From: Phycisphaerales bacterium
Lineage (GTDB): Bacteria; Planctomycetota; Phycisphaerae; Sedimentisphaerales; Anaerohalosphaeraceae
NCBI GenBank assembly: GCA_011055475.1
Contig: DSDH01000656.1
Span: forward strand, 1 to 12,869
Length of the DNA: 12,869 bases
Direction of reading: 5' to 3'
The position numbers and the translations under genes are program-made. This document shows positions 1 through 8,110 of this stretch, one piece after another. The notes under the pieces are model-generated. The model ran no database searches and was not told the DNA's origin. It was given only the letters and a program-made list of their open reading frames with translations. Numbering within the stretch: the stretch's first letter is position 1; each line of letters starts with the position of its first letter.

Positions 1-1668
1 GCCTTGGTGCTGGTCATCGACCACAGCGGATCCATGGCCGGTTTGAAACTTCAGATGTGCAAATCCGCGGCGATCGCCGCCGTGCGCTTGCTCAGTGAAA
101 AGGACCTTGTCGGCGTCATCGCTTTTGACACCGCGCCCGAATGGCTTGTTCCGATGACGCCGGCGACCGATAAGGCCGCGATCACCGCCCAGATTCGCAC
201 GTTGGGCGGCGGCGGGGGAACCGACATGTATCCCGCGATGGTGGCCGCCGCCGAGGCGCTGCAGGGAACGGACACCTCCATCCGGCACGTCATTTTGCTG
301 ACCGACGGCCGGACGGCCGGTGCGGATTGCCGGCCCGTCGCCCAGCAGATGGCCGAACAAAACATCATTGTCTCGACCGTGGCCGTCGGCGACGACGCGG
401 ACTTCGCCCTGCTCCAGACCATCGCCGGCCTGACCCGCGGGCGGTTCTACCCGGTCCTTGATCCGACGCGTCTACCGCAGATCTTCGTCAAGGAGGCCCA
501 AGTCGTCCGGCGCGCCCTGATCTACGAGGAAACGTTCACGCCTCAACTGGTCTATGCCCTCAGCGACATCGTTCGCGGGGTCTCGGCGGTGCCCCCGCTG
601 GACGGTTACGTCCTGACCGGGCCGAAGGGAGGGTTCAGCCAGATCCTGTTCGCCAGCGAACAGGGGGACCCGATTCTGGCCTCGTGCCAGGCCGGCCTGG
701 GGCGGTGCGTGGCCTTCACCAGCTCCATCGACAGCCGCTGGGCCGCCCGCTGGCTTGCCTGGTCGGGATACGACCGCTTCTGGGAACAGGCCGTGCGCTG
801 GGTGGGCAAGCCCGCCCAGCCCACCGATTGCGAGGTGTTCGTCGATGTCCAGGACCGCGACATCTCTGTCATCATCGAGGCGGCCGATACGCAGGGCCGC
901 TCGATCCCACTGGCCCAGATCGAGGCCCAGGTCATCGGGCCGGACATGGCCATTGATCCCCTGCCGCTGACGCAGACCGGACCGGGGCAATACCAGGGGC
1001 GGTTCACCGCCCAGCAGCCGGGCAGCTACGTGGTCAATCTGCGTTATCGCAAGGTCGGGGCCGATGAAACGATCCAGACGGTGCAAAGCCCGGTGACGGT
1101 GCCCTTCGCCCCGGAGTTTCGCGACCTGCGCGACAACGCCCCCCTGCTCGAAGAGATCGCCCGGATCACCGATGGTCGCGTCCTCGAGCTTGGCACCGAG
1201 GCCGACCTGTTCGATCCCACCGGGCTGAAGTTCCCCCAGACCCTCTTGCCGCTCACCTCCTGGCTCATGCGACTGTGGATCGCGTTGTTCCTGGCGGACG
1301 TGGCCATGCGGCGGATCGCCTTCGACTGGATCGCCGCGCAACGGCGGGTCGCGACATGGTGGCGGGCCCGCCGGGTCAAGACCACCGGCGACGCGACCCT
1401 CGAGCGGCTCAAGCGTACTCGCGTGACCGTCCAGCAACGGTTCAAAAAACGCTCCGGCACACGGTTCGAGGCGTCCGAAAGCGACTTGCAGGGCTCGTCC
1501 GCCCTGCCCGAAACCGATGTGGGCCGTCCACCAAAACCGGAGCGAAAGCCGCCGCCGGCCGTCAAAACCACGGGCGAGCAGGAGACCTCGCACATTCAAC
1601 AATTGCTCAAAGCCAAACGCGGCGCCCTGCACCGCGACGGCCGCGAGAAGGACGAAAACCAAACCTGA
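1..1668 (+). CDS. Large VWA / glutamine-amidotransferase-like membrane protein, 5' partial
   Basis: This is the C-terminal 555 residues of a larger protein; the frame is open at base 1, so the true start lies outside the window and the TTG at base 4 is not a credible start. The visible part opens inside a von Willebrand A domain. The MIDAS metal site is complete: D7-x-S9-x-S11, Thr74 in the GGGGGTD motif, and Asp102 in LLTDG. Residues about 221-271 (GDPILA, then GLGR, then a W-rich stretch ending in RWVGKP) resemble the end of the GATase1-like fold seen in large planctomycete membrane proteins, where a VWA domain is often inserted. A beta-sandwich-like region follows (about 275-365), then one likely membrane segment (about 417-436) and a charged tail of about 115 residues, probably cytoplasmic. 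By family the missing N-terminus should carry two membrane segments. It stops 16 bases before the MoxR gene, so it is a probable client or anchor for that ATPase. The ligand is unknown. Confidence 0.85.
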   Translation, partial: ALVLVIDHSGSMAGLKLQMCKSAAIAAVRLLSEKDLVGVIAFDTAPEWLVPMTPATDKAAITAQIRTLGGGGGTDMYPAMVAAAEALQGTDTSIRHVILLTDGRTAGADCRPVAQQMAEQNIIVSTVAVGDDADFALLQTIAGLTRGRFYPVLDPTRLPQIFVKEAQVVRRALIYEETFTPQLVYALSDIVRGVSAVPPLDGYVLTGPKGGFSQILFASEQGDPILASCQAGLGRCVAFTSSIDSRWAARWLAWSGYDRFWEQAVRWVGKPAQPTDCEVFVDVQDRDISVIIEAADTQGRSIPLAQIEAQVIGPDMAIDPLPLTQTGPGQYQGRFTAQQPGSYVVNLRYRKVGADETIQTVQSPVTVPFAPEFRDLRDNAPLLEEIARITDGRVLELGTEADLFDPTGLKFPQTLLPLTSWLMRLWIALFLADVAMRRIAFDWIAAQRRVATWWRARRVKTTGDATLERLKRTRVTVQQRFKKRSGTRFEASESDLQGSSALPETDVGRPPKPERKPPPAVKTTGEQETSHIQQLLKAKRGALHRDGREKDENQT

Positions 1669-1671
1669 ATC

Positions 1672-1676
1672 GGGAG
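1672..1676 (+). promoter_or_regulatory. Ribosome binding site for the MoxR gene
   Basis: GGGAG lies eight bases before the ATG at 1685. It decides the start of the MoxR gene: the reading frame is open further upstream, but that extension overlaps the VWA gene and carries no family sequence. Confidence 0.7.
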
Positions 1677-1684
1677 ACAGACCC

Positions 1685-2710
1685 ATGACCGCCGAATCGC
1701 AAGACGTCAAGGAGCAGTGCCGGGCATTTCGGGAGATGTTCGACGCCCTCCGCAATGAAGTGGGCCGGGTGATCGTCGGGCACGAACCCATCGTGGAAAA
1801 CGTCCTCATCAGCCTGTTCTGCGGCGGCCACGTCCTGCTGGAGGGCGTTCCCGGGCTCGGCAAAACGCTGCTGGTGAGAACGCTGGGCGCAGCGCTGTCG
1901 CTGGAGTTTCGGCGGATTCAGTTCACGCCCGACCTGATGCCCGCCGACATCATCGGCACGAACGTGATCGTGGAGGACCCGGCCACGGGGCACCGCACGT
2001 TTCGTTTCCAGCCGGGACCGATCTTCGGGCAGATCATCCTGGCCGATGAGATCAACCGGGCCACCCCCAAGACGCAATCGGCCATGCTCGAGGCGATGCA
2101 GGAGCACGCCGTCACCAGCGGCGGCACGCGGCACGCAATGCCCGAACCGTTCCTCGTGCTGGCCACGCAGAACCCCATCGAGCAGGAAGGGACCTATCCG
2201 TTGCCCGAGGCGCAGCTCGACCGGTTCTTCTTCAAGCTGCTGGTGCCGTACAGCAACCGCCAGGAGTTGAAGGTCATTCTCGATCGCACCACCACCGCCG
2301 CCGAGCCGCACGCTCGGGCCATCATCGCGGCCGACCAGATTCTCGATGCCCAGCAGTTGGTTAAACGCGTCGCCGTGGCCGAGCACGTGCAGGACTACGC
2401 GGTGCGTCTGGTGCTGGCCACGCATCCCGGCGGCGAGTTCGCCCCGGACGTGACCACTCGCTTCGTGCGATACGGCGCCTCGCCCCGTGGCGTGCAGGCC
2501 CTGATCCTGTCGGGCAAGGTACGGGCCCTGCTGGATGAGCGGTACCACGTGAGCTTCGGCGACGTCGTTGCCTCGTATCTGCCCGCGATGCGACACCGGA
2601 TCCTGCTGAACTTTGAAGGACAGGCCGAGGGCATCGAGCCGGACCAGGTGCTCAACGAGATCCTGGAGACGCTGCCCAAGGCCCTGGAAGAGGACCTGCG
2701 AAAGGTCTGA
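1685..2710 (+). CDS. MoxR-family AAA+ ATPase
   Basis: A 341-residue protein, the usual length for the MoxR family (AAA_3 core plus C-terminal lid). Motifs in order are Walker A G54-VPGLGK-T61; Walker B ILADE at 118-122 followed by INRATPKTQSAMLEAMQE; sensor 1 LATQNP at 159-164; the arginine-finger segment EAQLDRF with Arg180; and sensor 2 GASPRG with Arg268. No key residue is missing, so it should hydrolyse ATP. MoxR proteins are cytoplasmic oligomeric rings that act as chaperones, often inserting metal or remodelling VWA-domain partners encoded beside them. Three candidate partners are here: the VWA protein just upstream, the DUF58 protein downstream and the BatA-like protein after it. The ATG at 1685 was chosen because of the ribosome binding site at 1672-1676 and because the family sequence begins soon after it. 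Family assignment is near certain; the client is inference. Confidence 0.96.
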   Translation: MTAESQDVKEQCRAFREMFDALRNEVGRVIVGHEPIVENVLISLFCGGHVLLEGVPGLGKTLLVRTLGAALSLEFRRIQFTPDLMPADIIGTNVIVEDPATGHRTFRFQPGPIFGQIILADEINRATPKTQSAMLEAMQEHAVTSGGTRHAMPEPFLVLATQNPIEQEGTYPLPEAQLDRFFFKLLVPYSNRQELKVILDRTTTAAEPHARAIIAADQILDAQQLVKRVAVAEHVQDYAVRLVLATHPGGEFAPDVTTRFVRYGASPRGVQALILSGKVRALLDERYHVSFGDVVASYLPAMRHRILLNFEGQAEGIEPDQVLNEILETLPKALEEDLRKV

Positions 2711-2755
2711 TCCATTCCCGGCTGACCGCGCCGAGGCGACAACGATCGAAAGACA

Positions 2756-2760
2756 GGGAG
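2756..2760 (+). promoter_or_regulatory. Possible ribosome binding site before a short ORF
   Basis: GGGAG lies eight bases before a GTG at 2769, the same motif and spacing as the site before the MoxR gene. A second purine-rich run, AAGGAG at 2790-2795, has no start codon at a usable distance downstream. It falls on Glu-Lys-Glu codons of the short ORF and may be coincidental. Confidence 0.3.
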
Positions 2761-2768
2761 ATCACAAC

Positions 2769-2870
2769 GTGCGACGACACGCGTCTGAAAAGGAGAGCCC
2801 GGCAAGACCGAGCGGCCGCAAGCCACCGCTGCGCCCGCACCCTGGACTATCGTGCAAGGCTATCGCCTGA
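2769..2870 (+). CDS. Possible 33-residue leader peptide
   Basis: A GTG-initiated ORF of 33 codons (begins VRRHASEKES, ends SCKAIA) fills most of the 159-base gap between the MoxR and DUF58 genes. Its support is a GGGAG ribosome site eight bases upstream and a TGA whose last base is the first base of the DUF58 ATG (TGATG at 2868-2872), an arrangement typical of translational coupling. Against it, the peptide is Arg/Pro-rich, belongs to no family I recognise, and stop-free stretches of this size are common by chance in GC-rich DNA. If real, it would most likely act as a coupling leader rather than as a functional protein. Treat as tentative. Confidence 0.2.
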   Translation: MRRHASEKESPARPSGRKPPLRPHPGLSCKAIA

Positions 2871-3781
2871 TGACGACCACGCAACCGAAAACACGACGAA
2901 CCCTGCGGGACCTGTTGGACCCGGCCTTCATGGCGCGGCTGGATGCGCTCGACATCCTGAGCCACAGGGCCCTTCGGGGCAAGCTTCGCGGCGAGCGTCG
3001 CTCCAAGCGGCGCGGCGAGGGCACCGAATTCGCCGATCACCGCCGCTACGTCGTCGGCGATGACCTGCGCTTCGTGGATTGGAACATCTACGGACGGCTC
3101 GATCAGCTCTTCGTCAAGCTGTTCCTGGAGGAGCAAGACCTGACGGTACACCTGCTGGTCGACGCCAGCGCCTCGATTGCCGAGCCGGATCGCGACAAGG
3201 ATCGTTACGTGCGACGGTTGGCCGCGGCCTTGGGCTATATTGGGCTGGTGGGCAACAACCGTGTGACGATCAGCCTGTTCGGCGATGGCATCGTGGCCGA
3301 GGCGTCGAACCTCCGGGGCCGCGGACACGTGGCCCGCCTGGCGGAGGTGCTCCTGGACACCGAGGCCGGAGGCGCCTCGGATTTCGACAAGGCCTGCCGA
3401 CAGGCCGCGGCGAGGCGCGTCGGCACCAGCGTGATCATCGTACTGAGCGACTTCCTCTTCAAGGAAGGCTACGAGACGGGCCTGCGCCGTTTGATCGGGG
3501 AACACTACGAGGTCTACGCCGTCCAAACGCTCAGCCCGACCGAGCTCGAACCGGAGCTGGCCGGGGACTTGAAACTCGTGGACGTGGAGGACGCCGACAC
3601 CTCCGAGATCACCGTCAGCGCGGCGTTGTTGAAATACTACAAGCGGACGTTGGCGGCCTACTGCAACGGGCTGAGGGATTTCTGCGTACGACGCGGGGCG
3701 AGCTACGTGTTGGCCAACACCGGTACGCCCGTGGAACAGATGGTGCTCAACACCCTGCGTCGAATCCGTCTGGTGCGGTGA
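2870..3781 (+). CDS. DUF58 family protein (VWA-like, soluble)
   Basis: A 303-residue protein with the DUF58 signature from residue 51 to 71: EFADHR, then Y-x-x-GDDLR, then DW, followed by NIYGRLD and KLFLEE. Behind it sits a VWA-like fold with DASAS at 98-102, a GASDFDKA segment at 168-175 and LSDF at 192-195, which resembles a MIDAS arrangement. I see no hydrophobic segment long enough to span a membrane, so it is probably cytoplasmic, like the shorter DUF58 class. DUF58 genes are very often adjacent to MoxR genes, and a partner role with MoxR is the standard inference; no enzymatic activity is established. Two starts are possible: GTG 2852 and ATG 2870, six codons apart. ATG 2870 is preferred because an AAGG lies ten bases upstream and the family sequence (LRDLLDPAFMARLDAL) begins about ten residues later. 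An in-frame TGA at 2786-2788 limits any longer start. Confidence 0.93.
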   Translation: MTTTQPKTRRTLRDLLDPAFMARLDALDILSHRALRGKLRGERRSKRRGEGTEFADHRRYVVGDDLRFVDWNIYGRLDQLFVKLFLEEQDLTVHLLVDASASIAEPDRDKDRYVRRLAAALGYIGLVGNNRVTISLFGDGIVAEASNLRGRGHVARLAEVLLDTEAGGASDFDKACRQAAARRVGTSVIIVLSDFLFKEGYETGLRRLIGEHYEVYAVQTLSPTELEPELAGDLKLVDVEDADTSEITVSAALLKYYKRTLAAYCNGLRDFCVRRGASYVLANTGTPVEQMVLNTLRRIRLVR

Positions 3782-3853
3782 GACCCCAGTGAGGGGCCCG
3801 AATTATTAAGAACCCATGAAGAAAGTGAGAAAAAGGCGAGGACACGATAACGC
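3782..3853 (+). other. Gap between DUF58 and BatA-like genes with AT- and purine-rich stretch
   Basis: This 72-base gap is clearly richer in A+T than the rest of the window, especially 3801-3835. It begins with a weak potential hairpin: CCCC at 3784-3787 pairs with GGGG at 3793-3796 around a five-base loop, with no T-run after it. The 3' end supplies GAGGA at 3838-3842, eleven bases before the BatA-like ATG, as the likely ribosome site. I find no convincing -35/-10 pair, so an internal promoter is possible but not supported. Confidence 0.35.
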
Positions 3854-5818
3854 ATGGAATGGGTGACGCCCATCACGGGTCTGCTGGCCGCGGCCATCAG
3901 CATACCGCTGCTCTTGGCGCTGTATTTCCTGAAGCTCAAGCGGCTCGCCCAGCCGGTCAGCAGCACGCTGCTGTGGAAGCGGGCGGTGCAGGACCTGCAG
4001 GTCAACGCGCCGTTTCAGTGGCTTCGGCGTAATCTGTTGCTTCTGTTGCAACTGCTGGCCCTGGCGATGATCCTGATGGCCCTGGCCGGGCCGGTCTTGT
4101 CGATGGTCTCCGGCGCGGGTCAGCGCTACGTGCTGTTGATCGACCGGTCGGCCAGCATGAGCGCCGCCGACGTGGAGCCCAGCCGACTCGCCGAGGCCCA
4201 GCGCCGCGCCCGGCGGTTCGTCGAGTCCCTGCGGACGCGGGCAACGTTCGGCCTGCGGGAGACCGGCGATCAGGCGATGATCGTCGCGTTCGACGAACGG
4301 GCCAAGGTGATGTGTAACTTCACGTCGGACAAGCGGCAACTGGCCGCAGCCATCGACGCCATCGAACCGGGCCACGGGCGCAGCCGACTCAGCCAGGCCC
4401 TCACGGTGGCCAACGCGTTCGCCCAATCCGCCGGTGAGGAAGGCGGCGGCCGCAGAACCCCCGCCCGGCTGGTCCTCTACAGCGATGGACGGCTGGCCGA
4501 CGTGGACGGCCTGGCCATAGCGCCGGATGACGTCGTCTACGAGCGCATCGGCCAAAGCCGGCAGAACGTTGCCGTCACCGCCCTGCAAGCGCGGCGCTCG
4601 TATGAGAGCCCCGACCGCGTGACGGTGTTCGCCACGGTGGCGAATTACGATACGCAGGCCGTCGACGTGGACGTGCAATTGAGTTTTGACGGGGACGTGC
4701 TGAGCGTCCGATCCCTGACGCTGCCCACGGCCCAACCCGATCCGGAGGGCGGCCCCGACCGGCCGGGCCAAGCGGCTGTGGAGTTCACCCTGACCCAGGC
4801 CGGCGGCGGCATCATCGAGCTGCGACAGTTGCACGACGACGTCCTCACCGCCGACGACGCGGCGTGGGTCGTCCTTCAACCGCCTCGTCGGAGCCGGGCA
4901 CTGCTGGTCACCCGGGGCAACGTGGTGCTCGAGTCGGTCCTGCGGGCCTGTCCTCTGGCCGGTCTGGAGGTCATCGGCCCGGACGCCTTCGACGCGATGG
5001 ACCCGGCGGCCTTCGAAGCCCAGGGGGCCTACGACGTCATCGTGCTCGACAATCACGTCCCCGCTATCCTGCCCCGGTCGCGTTACCTGGTGTTCGGCCG
5101 GCCGCCTAAGGGGATCGACGTGGTGGTGCCGCAACAGATCGAGAACCAGATGATCGTCGACTGGCGCCCGCAACACGCCCTGACCAAGCACGTGAACCTC
5201 GCCAACCTGTACGCGGCCAAGGGCTGGCGGATGATCCTGCCGCGAGACGCGGACGTGCTGGCGGAGTTCAACACGGCCCCGGCCATCGCCCTGTTGCAGC
5301 GTCAGGGCAGCACGTTCGTGCTCCTCGGCTTCGACGTATTCGACACGAACTGGCCCTTTGAGCCGAGCTTCGTGCTGTTCGTCTACAACGCGGTGACGTA
5401 CCTGGGCCTGGAGGCCACCGGTTTTGAAGATACGATGCTGACGACTGGCGAACCCCTCGTGCTGGAGGGCGTCGAACCCGGCATGACCGTGCGCGTCAGC
5501 GGCCCTGGCATTGAAACCCAGCCCGTTCAGATTGGCCCCGGGCCGGTGGCTCGATTTGTCGGCACCGACCGCGTGGGCGTCTACACGCTCACCGTGGCGG
5601 GTCAGGCGTCGCGGGCTTACGCGGTCAATCTGCTGGACGACCTCGAAAGCGACGTGCAGCCGGCCGAGAACCTGGTCCTCGGCGCCAGCCGGGTGGTCGC
5701 CGCCCAGGAGGATCGAGCCCACCGCGCGAACCTGGCGCTGTGGCCCTGGCTGGTGCTGGGGGCGATGGTCTTGGTCTGTACGGAGTGGGTCGTGTACAAT
5801 AGCAAGGTCCGGTTGTGA
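3854..5818 (+). CDS. BatA-like membrane protein with VWA domain
   Basis: A 654-residue membrane protein. Residues 1-80 match the BatA/aerotolerance-type N-terminal domain: a first membrane segment (about 8-26) running into YFLKLKR, a middle TLLWKRAVQDL, and a second segment (about 60-80) ending in ALAGP. A VWA domain follows with D97-x-S99-x-S101, Ser177 in the place normally held by the MIDAS Thr, and SDG at 210-212. A beta-sandwich region and a GATase-like stretch (about 347-420, strand motifs RALLVT and YDVIVLDNH) come next, with no catalytic Cys triad visible. A final membrane segment (about 628-645) ends in EWVVYN, typical of the family. With two N-terminal segments and one C-terminal segment, topology is uncertain; by analogy with BatA the VWA domain may face the periplasm. 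Its position after MoxR and DUF58 matches the classic order. The function is unknown; 'aerotolerance' in the Bat name is historical and should not be transferred. Confidence 0.88.
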   Translation: MEWVTPITGLLAAAISIPLLLALYFLKLKRLAQPVSSTLLWKRAVQDLQVNAPFQWLRRNLLLLLQLLALAMILMALAGPVLSMVSGAGQRYVLLIDRSASMSAADVEPSRLAEAQRRARRFVESLRTRATFGLRETGDQAMIVAFDERAKVMCNFTSDKRQLAAAIDAIEPGHGRSRLSQALTVANAFAQSAGEEGGGRRTPARLVLYSDGRLADVDGLAIAPDDVVYERIGQSRQNVAVTALQARRSYESPDRVTVFATVANYDTQAVDVDVQLSFDGDVLSVRSLTLPTAQPDPEGGPDRPGQAAVEFTLTQAGGGIIELRQLHDDVLTADDAAWVVLQPPRRSRALLVTRGNVVLESVLRACPLAGLEVIGPDAFDAMDPAAFEAQGAYDVIVLDNHVPAILPRSRYLVFGRPPKGIDVVVPQQIENQMIVDWRPQHALTKHVNLANLYAAKGWRMILPRDADVLAEFNTAPAIALLQRQGSTFVLLGFDVFDTNWPFEPSFVLFVYNAVTYLGLEATGFEDTMLTTGEPLVLEGVEPGMTVRVSGPGIETQPVQIGPGPVARFVGTDRVGVYTLTVAGQASRAYAVNLLDDLESDVQPAENLVLGASRVVAAQEDRAHRANLALWPWLVLGAMVLVCTEWVVYNSKVRL

Positions 5819-5830
5819 TGGACCGCTTGC

Positions 5831-5836
5831 AGGGAG
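5831..5836 (+). promoter_or_regulatory. Ribosome binding site for the large exported membrane protein
   Basis: AGGGAG stands six bases before the ATG at 5843. It fixes the start, which is followed at once by a signal-peptide-like sequence. Confidence 0.7.
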
Positions 5837-5842
5837 TGGATC

Positions 5843-8110
5843 ATGAAACGTAAACGACGTGGACAGAGCGCAGTGGGGCGGTCCGCTGGCGGGGTGTTGG
5901 CTGCGATGCTGCTGCTCGGAACGCTCTGTGGCGACGCCCTTGGGGCCAGGCGGATCGAGGAGTTTAACGTCGATCTGTTCTTCGGCTGGGCCGGATGCTA
6001 TCGCCCCATGGAATGGACGCCGGTCGAGGTCACCGTCGACACGGAGCTGGCCGAGCCCTTCGAGGGTCTGCTGACGCTCTCGGCCAATCAGGACGGGCTC
6101 AACCGGCTGCACGTCCGGCACGCGTTCGTCGTGACGCCCGATGCACCCGTCCACCTTCCTCTGGTCAGCAAGTTCGCCTTCGCCGCCGATCAGTGCCACG
6201 CGGAAATCCGGGATACGACCGGTCGCGTGCGGTGGACCAACACGTTCGATCTGTGGGACCCCTCGCTGCAGGTCCGCATGCTTCGCGCCGTGCAGGAGAA
6301 CGACCTCCTCGTGGGGGTCATTGGCGAACGCAAATTCGGCCTGCTGCAACTGCCCCAGCAGACCGCCTGCGTGTCGGACCGCCAACGGGGCAAGGTGTAC
6401 GTCGGTTCCAAGCTCGTCCGGTCGGCGCCGTGGGACTGGACGGGATACGCGGCGCTCGATGCGCTGGTGCTGTATGATCCGGATTGGAGTCGTTTCAGTC
6501 CCGACCAGCTTCAGGCCGTCATCGATTACGTGGAGAATGGCGGGATGCTGCTTGTTGTGCTGGGCATGGTCGAGCCGGACCTGAATGGGCCCGTCGGACG
6601 GCTGTTGCCCTTCGAGATCGAGGCCAGCCGGCAGGTGACTCTGGATCCCGAGACTCTCGGCGGGCTGGGATTGAGCGCCGAGACCGAGGAATCGGTTGTC
6701 TGTCGGCCCTTGCGAGCGAGGGATAACGGCATGGGGCTGAGCCTGATTCGCACCCGCCAGGACCAGACGATCGCCGGCGCCGCCTACGTGGGGTTCGGAC
6801 GCGTGGCCGTAGTCGGGTTCGATCCGGCGGCCTTGTCGGACTGCCACCGGCAGCATGCCACGTCCTTTTGGGTGGCACGCCTGCGCGACCTTCTTGAAAA
6901 GCCCTCTCGCCGGCGCTTCGAGCCCTACGCCGAAAGTGAGGGCTTGGGCAACTACGGGCCGTCAGTCATGCGAGGCCGGATTTCCGTGCTCCTCGGCGGT
7001 CGGGACTCCTTGGACGACATCCCGCTGCGACGAAGCATTCTGCAGGTCCCCGAACAGCAGACCGAGGACCCGCAAGCCAACTGGCAGAGTTTCACGATCG
7101 GCTACGCCCGGGCCGGCAGCAACGCCATCATGGAACACCTCTACAATATCACCGAGATGAAACCGCTGAGCATCTGGTGGGTGATCCTGCTGCTCACGCT
7201 GTTGGCGATCCTGCTGGGTCCGGTCGATTACATCGTCCTCAAACGTAAAGGGCTGCTGCCCCTGACGTGGGTCACCAGCGTCGGCTGGATTCTGCTGTTC
7301 AGCGTGGGGGCCTATTACGGCGTGGAGGCGCTGCGCGGCGGCAACTGCCAGTTCCGCATGGTGACGGTCACCGATCTGATCGCGGGCGCCGACCACGGCT
7401 GGCGGACCGAATACGCGGGCATCTTCGCCCCGCGCAGCGATGATTACGTCTTCGAGAATCCCCGGCCGACCGAGAACGCCCGGCCCTGGTGGTCCGGCGT
7501 GGCGCCGACGGAGGAGTCCCTGTACTGGTACCGTCAGCAGCCGGGCAGCCGCAACGTGGTGTGTGTGCAGCACGATGGATCCAACATCCCCATCTCGGTC
7601 CCGATCAGCATCTGGACGATTCAGACGCTCATGAGCGAGCGGCCGGTGCTCAATCGCGAATTCGAGGCGGCCGTGCGTCGCGAGGGAGACTCCTATACGC
7701 TGACGATCACCAACCTTTCGGACCGCCCGATCGACGGCGGTTACGTCCTGCTGGCGTCGGATCGACGGATGGACTTCGGCGAGGTGCCGCCCCGTGCGGA
7801 GCGCACGTTCAGCGGCCGACCGCAAACGTTCGAGGGCTGGACCCGAATCATCCAGCGCCAACAACGCCAGTTGCGAGACGGCCGAGGCGGCCTGGACGCG
7901 CTCGAGCATGAGGTTGCGTATGCCGCGGTCGGCGTGCTGCCCCGAACCCAGACGATGTACGATTACCTGGCCCAGGGGGCGGTGATCGTCTGCGCCCATC
8001 GCCACAGCTCGACGGTTCCCTATCGCCTGGAGCAGCGGACCTACCAGGCCGACAGCCTGGAACTGATTCGACAAATCGTGTTCCCCGCGGACGGAGAGAC
8101 AGGATCATGA
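5843..8110 (+). CDS. Large exported membrane protein with GATase-like N-terminal region and two central membrane segments
   Basis: A 755-residue protein of a type usually annotated as hypothetical. It opens with a basic n-region (MKRKRR), a hydrophobic core (about 16-30) and a possible cleavage site near residue 34, so an exported N-terminus is likely; the Cys at 29 is not in a good lipobox. A beta-rich region follows, then a stretch near residues 200-240 (LDALVLYDPD, then an ENGGMLLVVLG segment) that resembles the class I GATase-like fold without an evident catalytic nucleophile. Two membrane segments lie at about 443-464 and 475-495; the first ends in GPVDY (459-463) and the loop between them is basic (KRK at 467-469), which by the positive-inside rule places the loop in the cytoplasm and both large domains outside. 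The C-terminal 260 residues look beta-rich (LTITNLSDRPI). The stop overlaps the ABC ATPase start, so the two are probably translationally coupled. It may be a periplasmic adaptor for the transporter; that is inference. Confidence 0.82.
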   Translation: MKRKRRGQSAVGRSAGGVLAAMLLLGTLCGDALGARRIEEFNVDLFFGWAGCYRPMEWTPVEVTVDTELAEPFEGLLTLSANQDGLNRLHVRHAFVVTPDAPVHLPLVSKFAFAADQCHAEIRDTTGRVRWTNTFDLWDPSLQVRMLRAVQENDLLVGVIGERKFGLLQLPQQTACVSDRQRGKVYVGSKLVRSAPWDWTGYAALDALVLYDPDWSRFSPDQLQAVIDYVENGGMLLVVLGMVEPDLNGPVGRLLPFEIEASRQVTLDPETLGGLGLSAETEESVVCRPLRARDNGMGLSLIRTRQDQTIAGAAYVGFGRVAVVGFDPAALSDCHRQHATSFWVARLRDLLEKPSRRRFEPYAESEGLGNYGPSVMRGRISVLLGGRDSLDDIPLRRSILQVPEQQTEDPQANWQSFTIGYARAGSNAIMEHLYNITEMKPLSIWWVILLLTLLAILLGPVDYIVLKRKGLLPLTWVTSVGWILLFSVGAYYGVEALRGGNCQFRMVTVTDLIAGADHGWRTEYAGIFAPRSDDYVFENPRPTENARPWWSGVAPTEESLYWYRQQPGSRNVVCVQHDGSNIPISVPISIWTIQTLMSERPVLNREFEAAVRREGDSYTLTITNLSDRPIDGGYVLLASDRRMDFGEVPPRAERTFSGRPQTFEGWTRIIQRQQRQLRDGRGGLDALEHEVAYAAVGVLPRTQTMYDYLAQGAVIVCAHRHSSTVPYRLEQRTYQADSLELIRQIVFPADGETGS

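Noticed and set aside
1517..1684. N-terminal extension of the MoxR protein by 56 residues
   Set aside because: The extension overlaps the VWA gene, is Arg/Pro-rich and non-family, and the ATG at 1685 has a good ribosome site.
472..1863. A 463-codon open frame on the - strand
   Set aside because: It spans the end of the VWA gene and the start of the MoxR gene, both of which have clear domain motifs on the + strand; the antisense product has none.
3784..3796. Hairpin as a transcription terminator after the DUF58 gene
   Set aside because: The stem is only four base pairs and no T-run follows, so it does not qualify as an intrinsic terminator.
3816..3866. A 16-codon ORF beginning MKKVRKRRG before the BatA-like gene
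   Set aside because: It has no clear ribosome site, uses AGA and AGG codons unlike its neighbours, and contains the ribosome site of the next gene. It is better explained as a purine-rich untranslated stretch.
3806..6856. A 1016-codon open frame on the - strand
   Set aside because: It lies in register opposite two real genes that happen to share the same frame. It stays open simply because TTA, CTA and TCA codons are avoided in this GC-rich DNA. Its product is rich in His, Gln, Arg, Gly and Pro with no recognisable domain.
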